Source of the DNA: Bryopsis sp. KO-2023
Lineage: Eukaryota > Chlorophyta > Ulvophyceae > Bryopsidales > Bryopsidaceae
NCBI GenBank assembly: GCA_030272585.1
Contig: BSYQ01000004.1
Coordinates: 1,674,001-1,738,000, forward strand
Length of the DNA stretch: 64,000 nucleotides
Direction: 5' to 3'
In this document: in pieces, positions 22,450 to 34,374 of the stretch
Layout of the letters: every line of letters starts with the position of its first letter
Numbering within the stretch: the stretch's first letter is position 1
Translations under genes and position numbers: made by a program
The notes under the pieces: model-generated
Told to the model about the DNA's origin: nothing
What the model saw: only the letters and a program-made list of their open reading frames with translations
Databases searched by the model: none

Positions 22450-23410
22450 TCTCAAATACCCCACCGTTTTGCAGACCTTTCCCAAAAATACTGTATGGTT
22501 GAGATGAATCGTTCAATTTCACTTGTACCCACAGCAATAAGGGGCTGCATCTCCTGTAGCAGATTTCGAAGTGAAGGAGTGATTGAAAACTGATCAACCT
22601 GATTCCCATACAGAACAACAAACAGGTGAACCTTCCCTCAAGTCAGAAACAAAGAGGAGTGAGTGATGGTGTATCGATATTATTCTTATTTATTTTACCC
22701 TTTCTTTTTTTTTGGTGTATTTTCTTTCCCCTGAAGTAACTAGATCTTGTGACATTTGAAAAATTTGGGACATGTTACTGGAACTATAGAAATGAATAAG
22801 TCCAGAACTTGAGGAGATCACACTAAAGAACAGCCTTATGATCTGTAATCTAGTACACTTTGCAAGAGCTAAAATATGAAAATATTTACAAGTGGAGGTG
22901 ATCAATGGGTGCAAAAGCAGAATTTCCACACCTGTCGATCGCCGCCAGCCGAGTGTCCTGCAAATCAATGCAGATTTGACGTCATAGATCCAGTTCGAGT
23001 TTTTCGGGGTGGGTGAGAAAAACGCCAAATTCAACGGCATCCTACCCACCTAACAGATCAAGGCACATAGCTCTGTGCGCTGAAACGCACAAAAGCGCCC
23101 ATATCAAGAACGCAGGCATACGAAGCTGGTTCGACGGCGCGTTTGATCCTAGGAGAAGAACGGTCTGAGATTGCGAAAATCGAGGGAGTTGGAGCCGCCA
23201 ATGGTCCAATACCCGTGCAGTCTTCGATGTGCAGCTATCTGGTCCACGTGCTTCTTCTTCCAACACCTCTGGTAGGCGCACATGAATTCAAACCGTCCGA
23301 GAACGTTGGTTGGGATTCATTGACGGCGCTTAAAAACCCCATCCGCAGATCTCGAAAGAACTTCCCACCCCAACTGCACACCCTGTGACCCGCTTCCCAT
23401 CCCACAATCG
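22450..23410. repeat. dispersed block upstream of T5
   Basis: Same family as 15838-17220, 48600-49500 and 57950-58620. It lies directly 5' of the minus-strand gene T5 and ends before the plus-strand unit that begins near 23563, so it occupies the space between two divergent protease genes. No function is visible. Confidence 0.5.
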
Positions 23411-23631
23411 TATTCACATTGTCATTATGATTTTATTCCCATCAAACGAACAAACAAACAAACAAACATAATTACATGCGAAGACGCGGTCCAGTAAATC
23501 GGTTCCAACACCAGGGGACTGACGATGTGATGGTGAAAGATGACCGTGTTGATTTCTTGAAAGCGTCCCCCAACCTCGCCCTGTTCACTGTTTTCTTTTC
23601 CACTTGCGCTGCTTTGTTGCACCTTCAAAAA

Positions 23632-25379
23632 ATGTTCCACTCAGAAAGGCGGATGCTGAACGCTTTCGTAAACACATTCATCCTGTGCATCCTTTTCTGC
23701 GGCGACAGCGCTGCGCATCTAGGTGTCTTTTAAGCGAAAAGCTTTTGTCGATCCATTTTTGCGAGCCCCTTCTTGACCCGTCCATTTTCGGCCAAATACA
23801 ATAAGCGGAGAATACCGAGCGCCATGTTCTCCATGCAGACAACACGAATGGCGGCGGGAGCCTGGTTCAGCAGGTGCGATTTTTGATCCATGTGAATCTT
23901 GGACGGGTGCGGGGCACGTTACCGCAGCGGAGCGTGACGATCTCCTTTTTTTGACATGCAGGCGGTGGACAAGAAGGAACTTTCCACAGCTCAACACGCA
24001 GACCACCTTGCAGCGAGAAAGCTTCTGCAAAGCGAAAGGGCCTCTTCGTTTATCGCGGTACGACTGTCCATTGCACTTGATGGAATTTGAAATGTGTTCA
24101 TTTTTTCCCAAGCATTGCCAACCAGTCAGATAGACAGACAGACATATGTGTTTTTTTGTTGTCGTAGGAAGGAGGAAAAGGCGCCACTTCGGGGAGATAT
24201 CCTTATGCGTGTTCTTTGAGAAGGCTTGGAAGGCGGGAACACGGATGCGGTGGAGTGCTGATCGATAAGAAATGGGTTTTTTAACGGCTGTAAGTTGTGT
24301 CTCAGGGACCAGGTCACTGGGCATCCCAATAACATACATTGGTGGACTGGGGATCAATGATGAAGCTCAGGTAATTGCCGACAGGATATCAAAAAATGTC
24401 AATATTCAGTTTTATGAGATACTGTACATGGATGAGAGGGAATTGAAATTGAACGTGCAGACAATTCGTGCCGTACGCGTGATTCCGCATGAGAGGGTGG
24501 ACCTGAAATACCGACGATGGTTATGACATCTCCCTGGTTGAGCTGGAAAATGAATCCACTGGAAAACCACTGAGTATGGTGCCATTCCATGGGACCAGCC
24601 CAGTTGCTGGCTGCAATTGGGTGGGGAAGAACCTCTGCCAGTCCGTCATTGAGTGCCACTTTGCAGGTTGCCAGGGATTTGGAGCTGGTTAGTGCTATCA
24701 ACTGTCAGAATGCATGGTCACAACTCAAGAATGACATGATGTGCGCTCATGCCCTGAATCAAGGAGTATGTCATGGTAAGGGTCGGGTATTTTTGTTTGT
24801 TTTTCCCCCTCTTTTCCCACCAACTTTTTTAGGAGTTCACAAACTGCCGGAAAAAACAGTGCTTGTTTGTTTTTTGTTTCTTTTACAACCCAAAACTGCA
24901 CCTTTCTCATGCCCATAACCAATTCTTTGGATTCTGACGTGGTAATTTTCGATCATCCTATCTTTTGTGTGTATTTTTCCCAAAGAAAAGAAGAATGCAA
25001 GTTTGAGAATGTCTAAAACCTGATTCAAAAGGTGATTTGGGAAGCCCTTTAGTACTGCTTGATGCAAGTGGGAGCCCGCAATTCGACACGCTGGTGGGCA
25101 TTGTGTCGTTTGGACCGAAGGATTGTGGAGAATAGTTTCCGGGCAAATACAAACCTGGTGTGTACGCCAGTATCAGCTTTTTCCGGTCGTTGGAAATAAT
25201 TTTTGAGTGCTGTTGAAATTGGATCCAAACCAAAACAAAGCCTTAAATGTCGAATTTTTGATAACTGATTGTTTCTCAAATTACTGCAGACGGGTACGGC
25301 AACTCCACCTGGAGGGACTATCTCTCCTCTGGAGCTGCCTCCAAGTACGGTAACAATAGCTAGTAATTTCATTTTTTAA
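23632..25379 (+). pseudogene. T3: decayed trypsin-like protease
   Basis: Predicted exons: 23632-23722 (signal peptide, FVNTFILCILFCGDSAA), 23839-23873, 23962-24057, 24168 to about 24776 (protease core) and 25032 to about 25200, then a Thr/Pro tail exon 25290-25379. Phases of the first four agree, which supports the model. Lesions: two extra bases after KKWVF shift the frame and change the His motif to AVSC. A second shift precedes DGYDISLVEL. The Ser motif reads GDLGSPL (Ser to Leu), and TAG follows KDCGE. There is no ankyrin part. It lies about 1 kb upstream of gene B, just as T4 lies before gene C, and shares most lesions with T4. Confidence 0.8.
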
Positions 25380-26268
25380 TTTCCACACTGTGGAAGGATA
25401 GGATACAGGGACCTCACTTTATTGTTCAGAACCAGTGAGCCCCAGATGGGGATTTAAGACTCGATGTTAATACATTCAAAGGAAGAAAGCTTGTGGGAGA
25501 GTGGTGGTTCCAGAAAGTGAAAATTCACAGTTCACTGTACAGTGGCGATTATTTTACCAGTGTGTGGCTGTTTCACATGCCAAGAATTATTATTTGTATT
25601 CATCTTGCAATTGAATTCCCTTGCCAATTTCACATGTTGTGTGCCCCGACAATCGGTTCCGAAAAATTCTTTTTTTTGGGGGGGGGGGTTGAGAGAATAA
25701 AATCGACGATCTGGCGTGTCTCACTCTGGATGAATGTTAGTGAAATGAAGATCAGAATGTATTGACACCTGGAGTGGCTTGTCGTTCAGTTTCTTCCCCC
25801 TCTCAACGAAAAATTTGGGGTTTTGTCTTTGGGTTTTTTTTTGGTTCCTTTTGGAGCTGTAGCCTTTTTTTTTCTGGACGTAGTGGTGTTGATGATCCAT
25901 GCTACCAGTCCAGACAGAACAAAGCAGAGCTCTTTGATAGTCAGTTCTTCATGAAGATCAAAGACTGCAGGGGTAGGGAGGGGGCATGTTTTATGACCAG
26001 TTTTGAATTACACTTAGGTGGCTGTTGTGGATCGGCTTTGTAAAATGAAGAATGCATGTATGCTCTGGATGTGTGCCATGAAAAATGAGGCTCTTTATTA
26101 TTGGTAGTGGTGGTGGTTTGTTTGTAATATGTGTGCGTGCACCTTGGTGTCTCTATTTTTTTTTGGTGTTTCTCCTTCTCACGTCCAAGGCACGGCTCGA
26201 CAGAAACTCTAAGCCTGTTCGATCACGTGACATCGCTCGCTCAACAGAAACTCAACAGAAACTACTCA
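25380..26268. other. spacer between T3 and gene B
   Basis: No exon is recognisable. AATAAA occurs at about 25696, possibly for T3. A CACGTGA(C/T)ATCGCTC motif near 26224 is also present upstream of gene C near 61293, so it may be a regulatory site. Confidence 0.45.
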
Positions 26269-26291
26269 GTCAAACCTACCCCTTATAAATA
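26269..26291 (+). promoter_or_regulatory. core promoter of gene B (GTCAAACCT + TATAAATA)
   Basis: GTCAAACCT (26269-26277) is followed by a consensus TATAAATA (26284-26291), about 90 bases before the predicted ATG. A pyrimidine-rich start region (about 26311-26320) lies at the expected distance. The same arrangement precedes genes A and C. Confidence 0.65.
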
Positions 26292-26382
26292 CCCCTGTTT
26301 GCGCTCGTTCTTCATCTCCGGGTCCGGAAGCTGCAAGGAGACCAAAATCTATTTGAGCGATACCAAGGACCTCGTACGTCCA

Positions 26383-29300
26383 ATGAATCCTATCCAATTC
26401 TTGTACCACAACTGGTGGAGACGCGTGTCCCTGTCGCACGTCCGTTCCGCGTGTTTCGACCGAGGGCCTAACTGCCACTGGAATCAGAAAAACCTGCATT
26501 ATTACGGAGTTCAGCTTTGTGTGGCTGAGAAAAAGCTCCTGGACTGCAGAAAGCTGGGAGAATTGACAAAGGTGCAACAAGTGCTTTGGTCGAACGAATC
26601 GTACATTTGTTTTGCAATCTGTGCTCAATGGGGCATTCATTTTGCTATTAGGGCAGTAGCACACAGCGATCTCAAGAGACAAACTCCCTGGCTTCCCCGC
26701 CTCTTCTGTGCGCTCCTGACACACCACCGTCGACACACAATTGCCCGCCAGCTATTTCATCGATAGGGGATGGAAATGAGCGAGGTCAAGCCGTCAGAAG
26801 CAACTCTGGAAAAGATGCATCCAGTTCAACGCAAACCAGGGAAGACGAGCCACGTTCCCCAGGGGGGTGTCCTGACGATGCGTCCAGTGGTGGGGATCAG
26901 TGCGAAACTGATGAGAGTCTATCTGGTGTGACAAAAATTGTTGGCAGTGATTCTCAGAGATCTGAACGCGTTCCTCTCGAAATGGCTTATCTGATGGACG
27001 GGGTTTCCCTTGAACTGCAACCCCAATGCGACCATAGCGATATGTCGCCGCCAATTCCGGGCGCTGAGAGACTATCGAGCGATGGAGAAATAGCAGTGCA
27101 TCTTGATGTTGCAGAAATATTTTCACTTGTTGTGACTCCTCAACGGCAACTCAATACTGGGGAGCAGGAAAGGGCGCTGAGCGAATTGAACATGGGCGAA
27201 GGAGCAAAGACGGTCCCAGGAACGAGTCAAACTACTTCTGAAATGAGGATGGAAGAAGATCGGACCCAGGTTGTTCCAGTCAATCCCGAAAAGGATCGCG
27301 CAAACCTGGAAGAGATTGAAGGGGATTTTGGGACTCTAAGAACTAGAGATGAAACGTTGCTGCAAGATTCGCAAGTGTCTGGAGGCAAAATCAAGCAAGG
27401 GGGAAAAGCGATGATCGAAACAATTGCAACAGGGACAGAAGCAAGAGAATCTGTCTCAAAAGATTCAAAGCCAAATGATGGCTTGGGGAACGCGGAACGA
27501 GAGAAAACCCCTGATATCCAGGGACCATGCACCACGGAGACCTCCCAATTGTCGCAAGAGTGTGCAGTCCTTGAAATGCACCAGGAGGGGGATTCTGTGA
27601 AGGTAACTGTTGCGATCGCTCCAAGCGGGCTTAAGGATGGTTGTTCAGAGGCGAAGCTGGATGACGGCCAAAGGGTGGAAACCGGATCGACCGACCATCT
27701 CGACGAAAGCGTCAAGGTGTCGCTTTCCACCGATATCGGCGACTCATGTTCTCTGTCGCTCTCTGTTGTTCACACTCAAGCAAATTCCTCAAAGGATCCT
27801 CTGGAAGGGTTGCCGCCTGTTCATGAGGAGAGCACAGGGAATGCTGATGGCGATGGTGTAAGCGTGGCGCAACTCAAAGAGGAAGCGGAAATTCTCGAGG
27901 CGGAGATTGACAAAGAGAGACAAACGCTCCAGCAGGAGAAACAGAAGCTGGAAGAGCATGAGGAGGCCGAGAGCCGTGCATCAACACCTGGGAACTTGCA
28001 GCAACTGGAGGTACCTTCCCCTTCTGAAAGTCCGTCTTTCACCTTCTCCAGCAAAAGTCTTTTTTTTCGAATCTCATGAAATGCTCTTCCATCGTTGATC
28101 AGGCCGAACGCTTGTCGTTGATGAAAGAGATTGAACAGGAGAAAGAATGCCTGGCAGCAGTTGTTTCAACTCTTGCCGGCAGCATGATTTCACCAAGATT
28201 AGAGTCAAGTGTGCATGAGGGGGCCAGGAGTTTGGAGCACGATATTCAGCTCAGTGACATCACCAACACGGGGTCTCCACTGCCTATGGACGAATCGATC
28301 GAGCAAGATGGAAAGCTCGCGGCAGGAAGGGCGGATCCCCAAAAAAAGAAAGTCAAGGAAAGTGTGATAACAAGACCAGATGGGGCCAGAATTAACGCGA
28401 CAATACTTCACGTCGAGAAGGGGGGGGTTCCGCACTGTATCGCGACTGTCAAGCACGACGGCAAAGACTACTGTGTCGACGCCGGTCTGCTGGAATCTTT
28501 GGATGGAAGCATCCCACTGTCGAAAATCATCGAGGAGCACGGACACTTGGAAGGCAACGCGTTCTTCGACTTCATCGATCGGAGTCACGGAGATGTAGAG
28601 GATGTGAACGGGGAGGATGTCGTTGGTGGTATCCTCGAAGCAATAGCAGGAGACGGCAAAGTCCAGGAAATGACGGCTGGCAATAGATCGAAGCAACTGA
28701 TCACGCGGGAAAATGGCAATGATAAGAGCGGGAAATATGTTGCGGTCATAGAACATGGCGGCCAAAGGTATGGCTTCGATTCGGCCAGGTACCGGTTTGA
28801 AAACGTGGTTGGGAGTATGCCAACAGCACAACTACTGGCGAAATACTCCCGCGGTCCGGTGGTTCCGGCGACCGAGATCGTCTCAAAACAGACCATACAA
28901 ACACACGATGGGCGTTCGGAGCATCCCCTCTCTGAGATTATTTCTGAGCATGGCGACCTCTCTTCCAAGAGGCTGCTCGTTCAGGATGAAGGGGGTGTCG
29001 ATAGCAACACGGTATTTACAAATGTTTCTCTGGGGCTGTCTGAAGTTTTAGAGAAGCACGGAACTTCAAATCCCCACAGCATACCAGTTCCCAACGTGGA
29101 TGGCACGGCCGATTCTCCAGGGTCGACGCCACTGGGAAAGCGTGTCGTTGCCAATGAGGCAGAGGAAAAGGTGGCCTATATCATTGCAAAATCTGGAACT
29201 GAGGCCTCTGGTGACGATGGTTGGAAAGGTAGAATTCGGCGGCGGCAAGTTGCCACCGCTCCCTTCAATGGGAAACAACACGAAATGGAACTGGGAACCT

Positions 29301-31961
29301 TCGAATGCTCGATCAGGCAGCAACCAGTGCTCTTCCTTAGCGAGGGGCATGGAAAGCTTGTGCAAGAGACTTCCCCGCATCCTACAAAACTTCGCTACCT
29401 TGTGTTGGAGTGCTTGGACGAGGATGGTGTGAATGGGGTGGAGAAGGTGGTGATCAGTACAGGAAGATATGATCACGAATTGGAGCTTGAGAAAAGCCTT
29501 GTTTCTCACATGCCCCTTGAGGAAACAGCATCGAAGCATGGTGCTGTGCGGGCTAAATCGCAGAAGAACCTTCCCTTAAGAGATTTGACACTCAACACGA
29601 CGAGGGAGTTCGACAAAGGCGGAACCACTCTCATATCGCCGTCCGGCCGCGACATCGTTGTGATCGTCAAGGAAAGGGTGTTTTTTGAGGAGGCATGTCA
29701 GGAAACTGAAGAAATAAAAAGAAGGATACGACTGGAAATTGAGAATGTTTCGGGAGTGGAGAATGAAGTGCGGCTTGACGTCCTGGACGAGAGGTTGGCG
29801 ACTATGGACATTGATGACATTGCGAGGAAATTCGCTACCCTCCGAAAGAGCGAAACACAGGAAGAAGGAGGAGATGTTCTGGAAGACGTCGAGCCAGTAC
29901 TTGAGTCACAAACTGTGAAAGGAGTTTCCGTAAAGGAAATCACCTTTTGGTCAGAGAAGAGCGCTGGGGGATCGGGTGGTGGTGAGGAAAAGCAAGAGGC
30001 GTCAGTGGGATTCGAAGGTGCTCTTTTCGATTTGAATGTTTTAAAGCGCCTGGCTCCCAAGATATCTGTTCAGGCCTTTCTCAGTGCGATAGACGGACAG
30101 GAGGAGGAAGGAATCTTCGGTGTTGAACTACAGGGATGTCAAGGTGAGAATGGTTTTTCTTGAAATGCTGAGTTGCATTTTTCTGAGGGCTGCGTTATGC
30201 AACGCTGTTTTCCATCAGGAATTTGATTTGTTTTTCGTTTGGGGTAATCGAAACGGCTTTAGGGGATTTCATGGCGGGGGAGACGATCCTTGATAAAAAC
30301 CATCGTATGGGTCTGAGCGCCAAAAACAAGAGCAGAAGACGGAAGAAGGTTTCAATCGAGGTGGAAGATGTAATTTTTGAGCTTGAGCTGGGAAGTTGGG
30401 AGTTTGCGATCCAGACAATGCTCGCAGAAATACTTGCGAAAGGTGGCACAGTGCGGCACCGCTTGGGAGGGGATGATGATATCGAAGAGGTGGCTTCAAA
30501 ACGAATAGCTTATCGAGTTGAGGAGAGAGAAGTTGAGGGTACGAGATCAAGGGAACAAAATGTGCAGATGTTTTTGCTGGGAAAAATGCACTCTGAAGTT
30601 GCACCCAATGCACTCAACAGATCTGTGCCTTCGGATTTTGTGACCTCTGTACCCTCCTTCAAGAAAATCTTTTCATTCAAAGAGGAAGAGTGACGAATCA
30701 TTGTGTGCTCACCGCCTCCAGATGAACAAGGGAAACGTCGGGAAACGGTCGCCACCGTTGAATTTGAGATCGACGAGTGCGGGGTGCAGACTTTCAAAAT
30801 CGCTATTGATTCGATGCCACCAGGAGATATCTTCGAGAAATATGGGAAACTTTGCACCCTCGAAATCGCTCCTGCCAAGCACCACTTCACCGCTGCAGTA
30901 TTACCCTTAGTCAGCGCCGCCAAAGTTGCCACCGTAATCGTCAAATCTAATAAGAAGGCAAAAAAGGTGAAAATGTCAAGGTGCATGTTTGCCTTGTACT
31001 TTCGAGTTCTCACAACACAACCCTTAGCATGAAAAATGTTGCATACAGGCCAAAAAGGAAAACCACAGATACTGGAACACAAGAGGCAAGGAAAATTTCT
31101 GCCACACTGGAACCGAAACACTTCTGGCCGGTGGGACTATTTCCATCCAAGTCCTCGATGATCGCCAGGGCAAAGACTTGAAAGTCCTCCAGAAAAGCAA
31201 CAACTGCAAGCTCCCCAGAGTCGAAGTCGACATCCCACTTCTGACGGATAAGAGTTTCCAAAAATTCGTCTGCAAACACTTCGTGAACTTTGGAGCAGCG
31301 CCATTTTTCCAAATTCGGGAGGATGTGCAACTTGTTCGGAAACTTTTGAAGGCGGGAGGCAAGAACAAAAAGATCAGCTCGAAAATCGAGGACGCTGAAT
31401 GGCTCAAGAACTGCGACGAAATCCCCCAAGTTACGGATGGAGTGATGGTTGCCAGGGACGATCTTGGGACGAAAATCCCCAAAGTCCAAAAGATCCCCCC
31501 ACCACAAACGATGATGGCGACGAAGACTGAAAAACTCGTGATTTGTGGGGCTGTGGAGAAGGCCAGCCATAGGCTGAGCCCTCTCAGATTTGAGCGTCGA
31601 ATTCCACCCCCTCCTCGATCCAAACCACAAGCTCCACTTGCAATTGGTGACGAAGAAGGTAAGTCTCTTCTTTCTCGACCGGTCCGGGACCGGCGGTCCC
31701 CATGCTCAAGCAAAAATCGTGTGTATCAGTAGACCAGGTTAGTCCGACCTTCGTGGATCATCGCTGTGAAGTTTAACCGCTTCTATTGTATCTGCAGAGA
31801 TGTGCACTTTACAGAAGTTACAATTTTTTTTGGAGCTGGATGATGAGGTGTGGGAGCTCCTCGAGGAGGGGGTGGAGCGACTGGAGCGACGAGTGGTGAA
31901 AAGAAACCTGTGCCTGGCTCTGAAGGAAGACTTGAGGGAAGAGGGGTTTTCGGCCTGTTGA
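26383..31961 (+). CDS. gene B: acidic coiled-coil head plus IIEEHG-type repeat body
   Basis: Seven exons close perfectly: 26383-26571, 26652-28010, 28103-30143, 30263-30538, 30722-30966, 31049-31658 and 31798-31961 (TGA), giving 1,627 residues. Exon 1 is a small Trp/Cys/His-rich domain (FLYHNWWRRVSLSH, GPNCHWNQKN). Exon 2 is a long acidic Ser/Thr-rich linker ending in a coiled coil (LKEEAEILEAEIDKERQTLQ). Exon 3 on holds the repeats: LSKIIEEHGHL (about 28520), LLAKYSRG, IISEHGDL, VLEKHGTS, FLSEGHGKL, TASKHGAV, IARKFATL, then ILAKGG and IFEKYGKL after introns. The end has a single 30-residue unit (VARDDLGTKIPK), PPPPRSKP and the conserved Leu-rich tail. Intron 1 is supported by comparison with C: most changes fall inside it. 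The function is unknown. Confidence 0.78.
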
Positions 31962-33364
31962 TGTTGTAAGTTGATGATTTTGATTTGTGTGACATAACGT
32001 TCCTGTGGCATGGGCTCCCGTCGATCACGTGTATACGCTTGATCTGATTACATTTTTTCAGGAATGGCACGAGGAATGAGGCGACGATATCGTCCATCTC
32101 TATCTGATGCACATCTCAGTTCCAATTACAGTCTTTTCTACACAATGCAGTCCAGGAGATTGCTGCCACTATCAAGGGGGTGACTCCAGTTTCTGTTTTC
32201 AGATCCACACCTGCCCCTATAAAAGCATTACATATCTCACCCCTTGAAGACACAAGTTTCAAAGAGCCTTCGAACTTGAAAACACATGAACTGCAGCTTG
32301 GCATATCTTTCTGACCCAAACAGAGAAGGAGGAGTGTTTTTTTTCTTCTGAATTACATTTCAACCTTGGTTTGGGAAACGTCGCAGCAACACTTCCAAGA
32401 AAAAGAAAAGAGGAAAAGAGGCAATCTTTCAGCAGCTGGAATTGAGTCCAACCCCCCTTCCAAAAGAGTAAAAAGATAGAGACATGTATTCTGTACAGAA
32501 GAAGTGCCAATTCACAGATTGCATACTGGCATTCGACTCTGCGAGAATAGAAAGGAAAAAAAAACACGATGTGGTTTTCACAGACGTGTTGCTGGTCAAT
32601 TCAAAACATTGATATTTTTATTTTTTTTACAATGCACTTTTGCACTTTTAAATTATTTTGTGCATCCCCCTGCAGCAGAAATCCAAGGAAGCATTCCTTC
32701 CGGAATGTAGAATGTAGGCAGTGTTGCAATAACTTCATCCAGGGAAAATATACTGACACCACCACCGCCTGCAAGGTGCTACTTCCCAAACATAACTCTA
32801 TTGGTTGCGAATCCTCGTCTACTGCCACCTTTTGTTTCACCTTTTGTATCCCTTACATTTGTTTCTCGAAGAAAAACGAGAATACAATGAAATTTGAAGT
32901 CTACTTGCAGTGAAAATGAAAGTTAGGTTACATTCACCGCTTTCAATCAGAATGTGGTGTAGTGCAAGAAATCTCATTCATATCAGCACTTCCCTTTAGT
33001 GAATGAAATAGCTGACATAGCTGACAGCAGTCGTGTCAACTGGGGCGAGTTTCACGGCAGAGATTTTATATTTATTCCAGCCTAATACTTCATATGAAAA
33101 ACGATTTCCAGGCATATTGTTTTTTAAACAAACCAAAAAATTTCTTACTTCGCCGAAAGTATGGGATGCAGAATTACCTCACCAACATCTTCAACTGGAC
33201 TCTCAGGCTCTATGGGTGGGGATGACTCAGGGGCAAAAGTTTGTGAACCCTTCAAGCCAAATCCAACAGTTTTAAATACGTATACATCCGTTCAGGCTGA
33301 ATTAGATTGGGTTCCAACATGCGCATCTATTTTCAGCATCATGTTGAGTCATGGCTTTCTCTTG
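28241..33364. repeat. segmental duplicate of 9403-15683
   Basis: This is the gene B counterpart of the gene A body and flank. Relative to A it lacks whole repeat units in frame, five of the six 90-bp units, and about 47 codons near the start of the exon at 31049. Confidence 0.8.
31962..33160. other. 3' flank of gene B with a reverse-strand ankyrin scrap
   Basis: It corresponds to the gene A flank 14318-15480. A donor (GTAAGTTG) and acceptor (TTTTTTCAG) follow the stop as in A. On the minus strand at about 32150-32230 is one ankyrin repeat (GAGVDLKTETGVTPLIVAA). The remainder holds nothing I recognise. Confidence 0.5.
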
Positions 33365-34320
33365 TATGATTTGATTGACTGGTTTGTTTACCAGGGAACC
33401 CACCATTTTATCATCGATCCACTGGCTAAAGCAGCTGAACCTGGTGTATACTGCTGGTTTGAACCTTCCCTCCTGTGAACCTCCACAATCAGCTGGTTCA
33501 AAAGAAACCAAGCCAACAAGGAGGTCAAAACCTGGAACTCCACTTGTATCAAGGATTGCCAAGGGACCTCCAGAATCACCTGGCACAGCATACCAAAGTC
33601 CTTCAAATTGCAAAGCAAACACAACACAGGATATGCACCCTGCCCCAGTGTAAAAACACCTGGATGTTTCAAAAGTTTTGCAATAGGTATGGTGCACATT
33701 AAAGAAAAAAAAGATCCAGTTGTCTTTAATTTGGCTCTAGACGTTCAAGCAGTTTGTTTTTTTGACATACTGAAGCCTATCAGCCACTTGGAGGATGTTT
33801 GGAAGAGACCCCTTGTCCGAGATTCTGCCCCAACCCACTGCCGCCACTATTTGACTTGTCCCCAGTTGCTCGGACGAATCCGGCAGTCTGATTGGTGTTT
33901 TGGTGGACTCCCTTTCCAACAACAGCAAGGCAATATCGTTGCCATCATCTTTGTTCCCTGTCCAGCCTTCATGTACAAAGACTTTCACTTAGGTTATCAC
34001 CTGAAGTCCACATCAGTCTGTTTCCACCCCGAAAAAAACTGCCAGTAGATCAAGATATTCGATATTATCAGTATTGAACGATCTGAATAAGCCTGGAAAT
34101 GCACAGTGCCGAAAGAGACCAATCCTCAACCCAAACCAATACAATTCCTCATACTAATATGATACATTGTTGTTCCAAACTGACGAAACTACCTCAGCAC
34201 CGGCTTCATCATCATCCACGCGCCCCCACATACACGATCGGAGTAGCACCAATGGATTCTGGTCCAGAAACGCAATGAGCCACCGTCAAAACCCAGTTTT
34301 CCGTAGTTTTCGGTGGTTTT
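33168..34320 (-). pseudogene. T9: truncated trypsin-like pseudogene
   Basis: On the minus strand part of exon 1 survives (about 34320-34200: NWVLTVAHCVSG, His kept, then a frameshift before the intron). Exon 2 (about 33998-33737) starts GTG ATA ACC TAA, so it has a stop in its fourth codon, and another TAG after TNCLNV; in between it keeps GNDIALLLL. Exon 3 (33579-33404) keeps GDSGGPLAILDTSG and ends WIDDKM. A linker exon follows near 33270-33168. It is the closest relative of T2 but on the opposite strand and with better catalytic motifs. The upstream half of exon 1 is replaced by a 10-bp tandem repeat. Confidence 0.75.
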
Positions 34321-34345
34321 CGGTCGTTTTCGGTAGTTTTCGGTG
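34296..34345 (+). repeat. 10-bp tandem repeat GTTTTCGGTN x5
   Basis: Five contiguous 10-base units (the first reads GTTTTCCGTA) lie exactly at the junction between truncated T9 exon 1 and an ankyrin fragment from another gene copy. It looks like filler DNA at a repair junction, or a short interstitial telomere-like array. Confidence 0.85.
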
Positions 34346-34374
34346 TTTACCACGACCCCCCCTGCATTTTAAAA

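Larger units (their letters stand above)
23563..28950. repeat. segmental duplicate of 58668-64000
   Basis: T3, the spacer, the gene B promoter and the first part of gene B match T4, the spacer, the gene C promoter and gene C at high identity, about 35.1 kb apart and in the same orientation. Differences are point changes, homopolymer length changes and a few small indels. The match starts at GCGTCCCCCAA and continues to the window end on the C side. Confidence 0.9.

Noticed and set aside
26266-26736. 156-codon reverse-strand frame, conserved at 61320-61790
   Set aside because: Conservation is explained by the recent duplication. The TATA box, ATG and splice signals all lie on the plus strand.
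26131-26766. 211-codon plus-strand frame running through the first intron of gene B
   Set aside because: Good splice sites, a consistent phase to the next exon and clustering of B/C differences in the intron favour a spliced exon 1 that ends at 26571.
30637-30721. Intron starting at GTGACC in gene B (and 12398 in A)
   Set aside because: Phases do not match the next exon and differ between A and B because of a one-base indel. The donor at 30539 (12298 in A) gives phase 1 in both and places the indel inside the intron.
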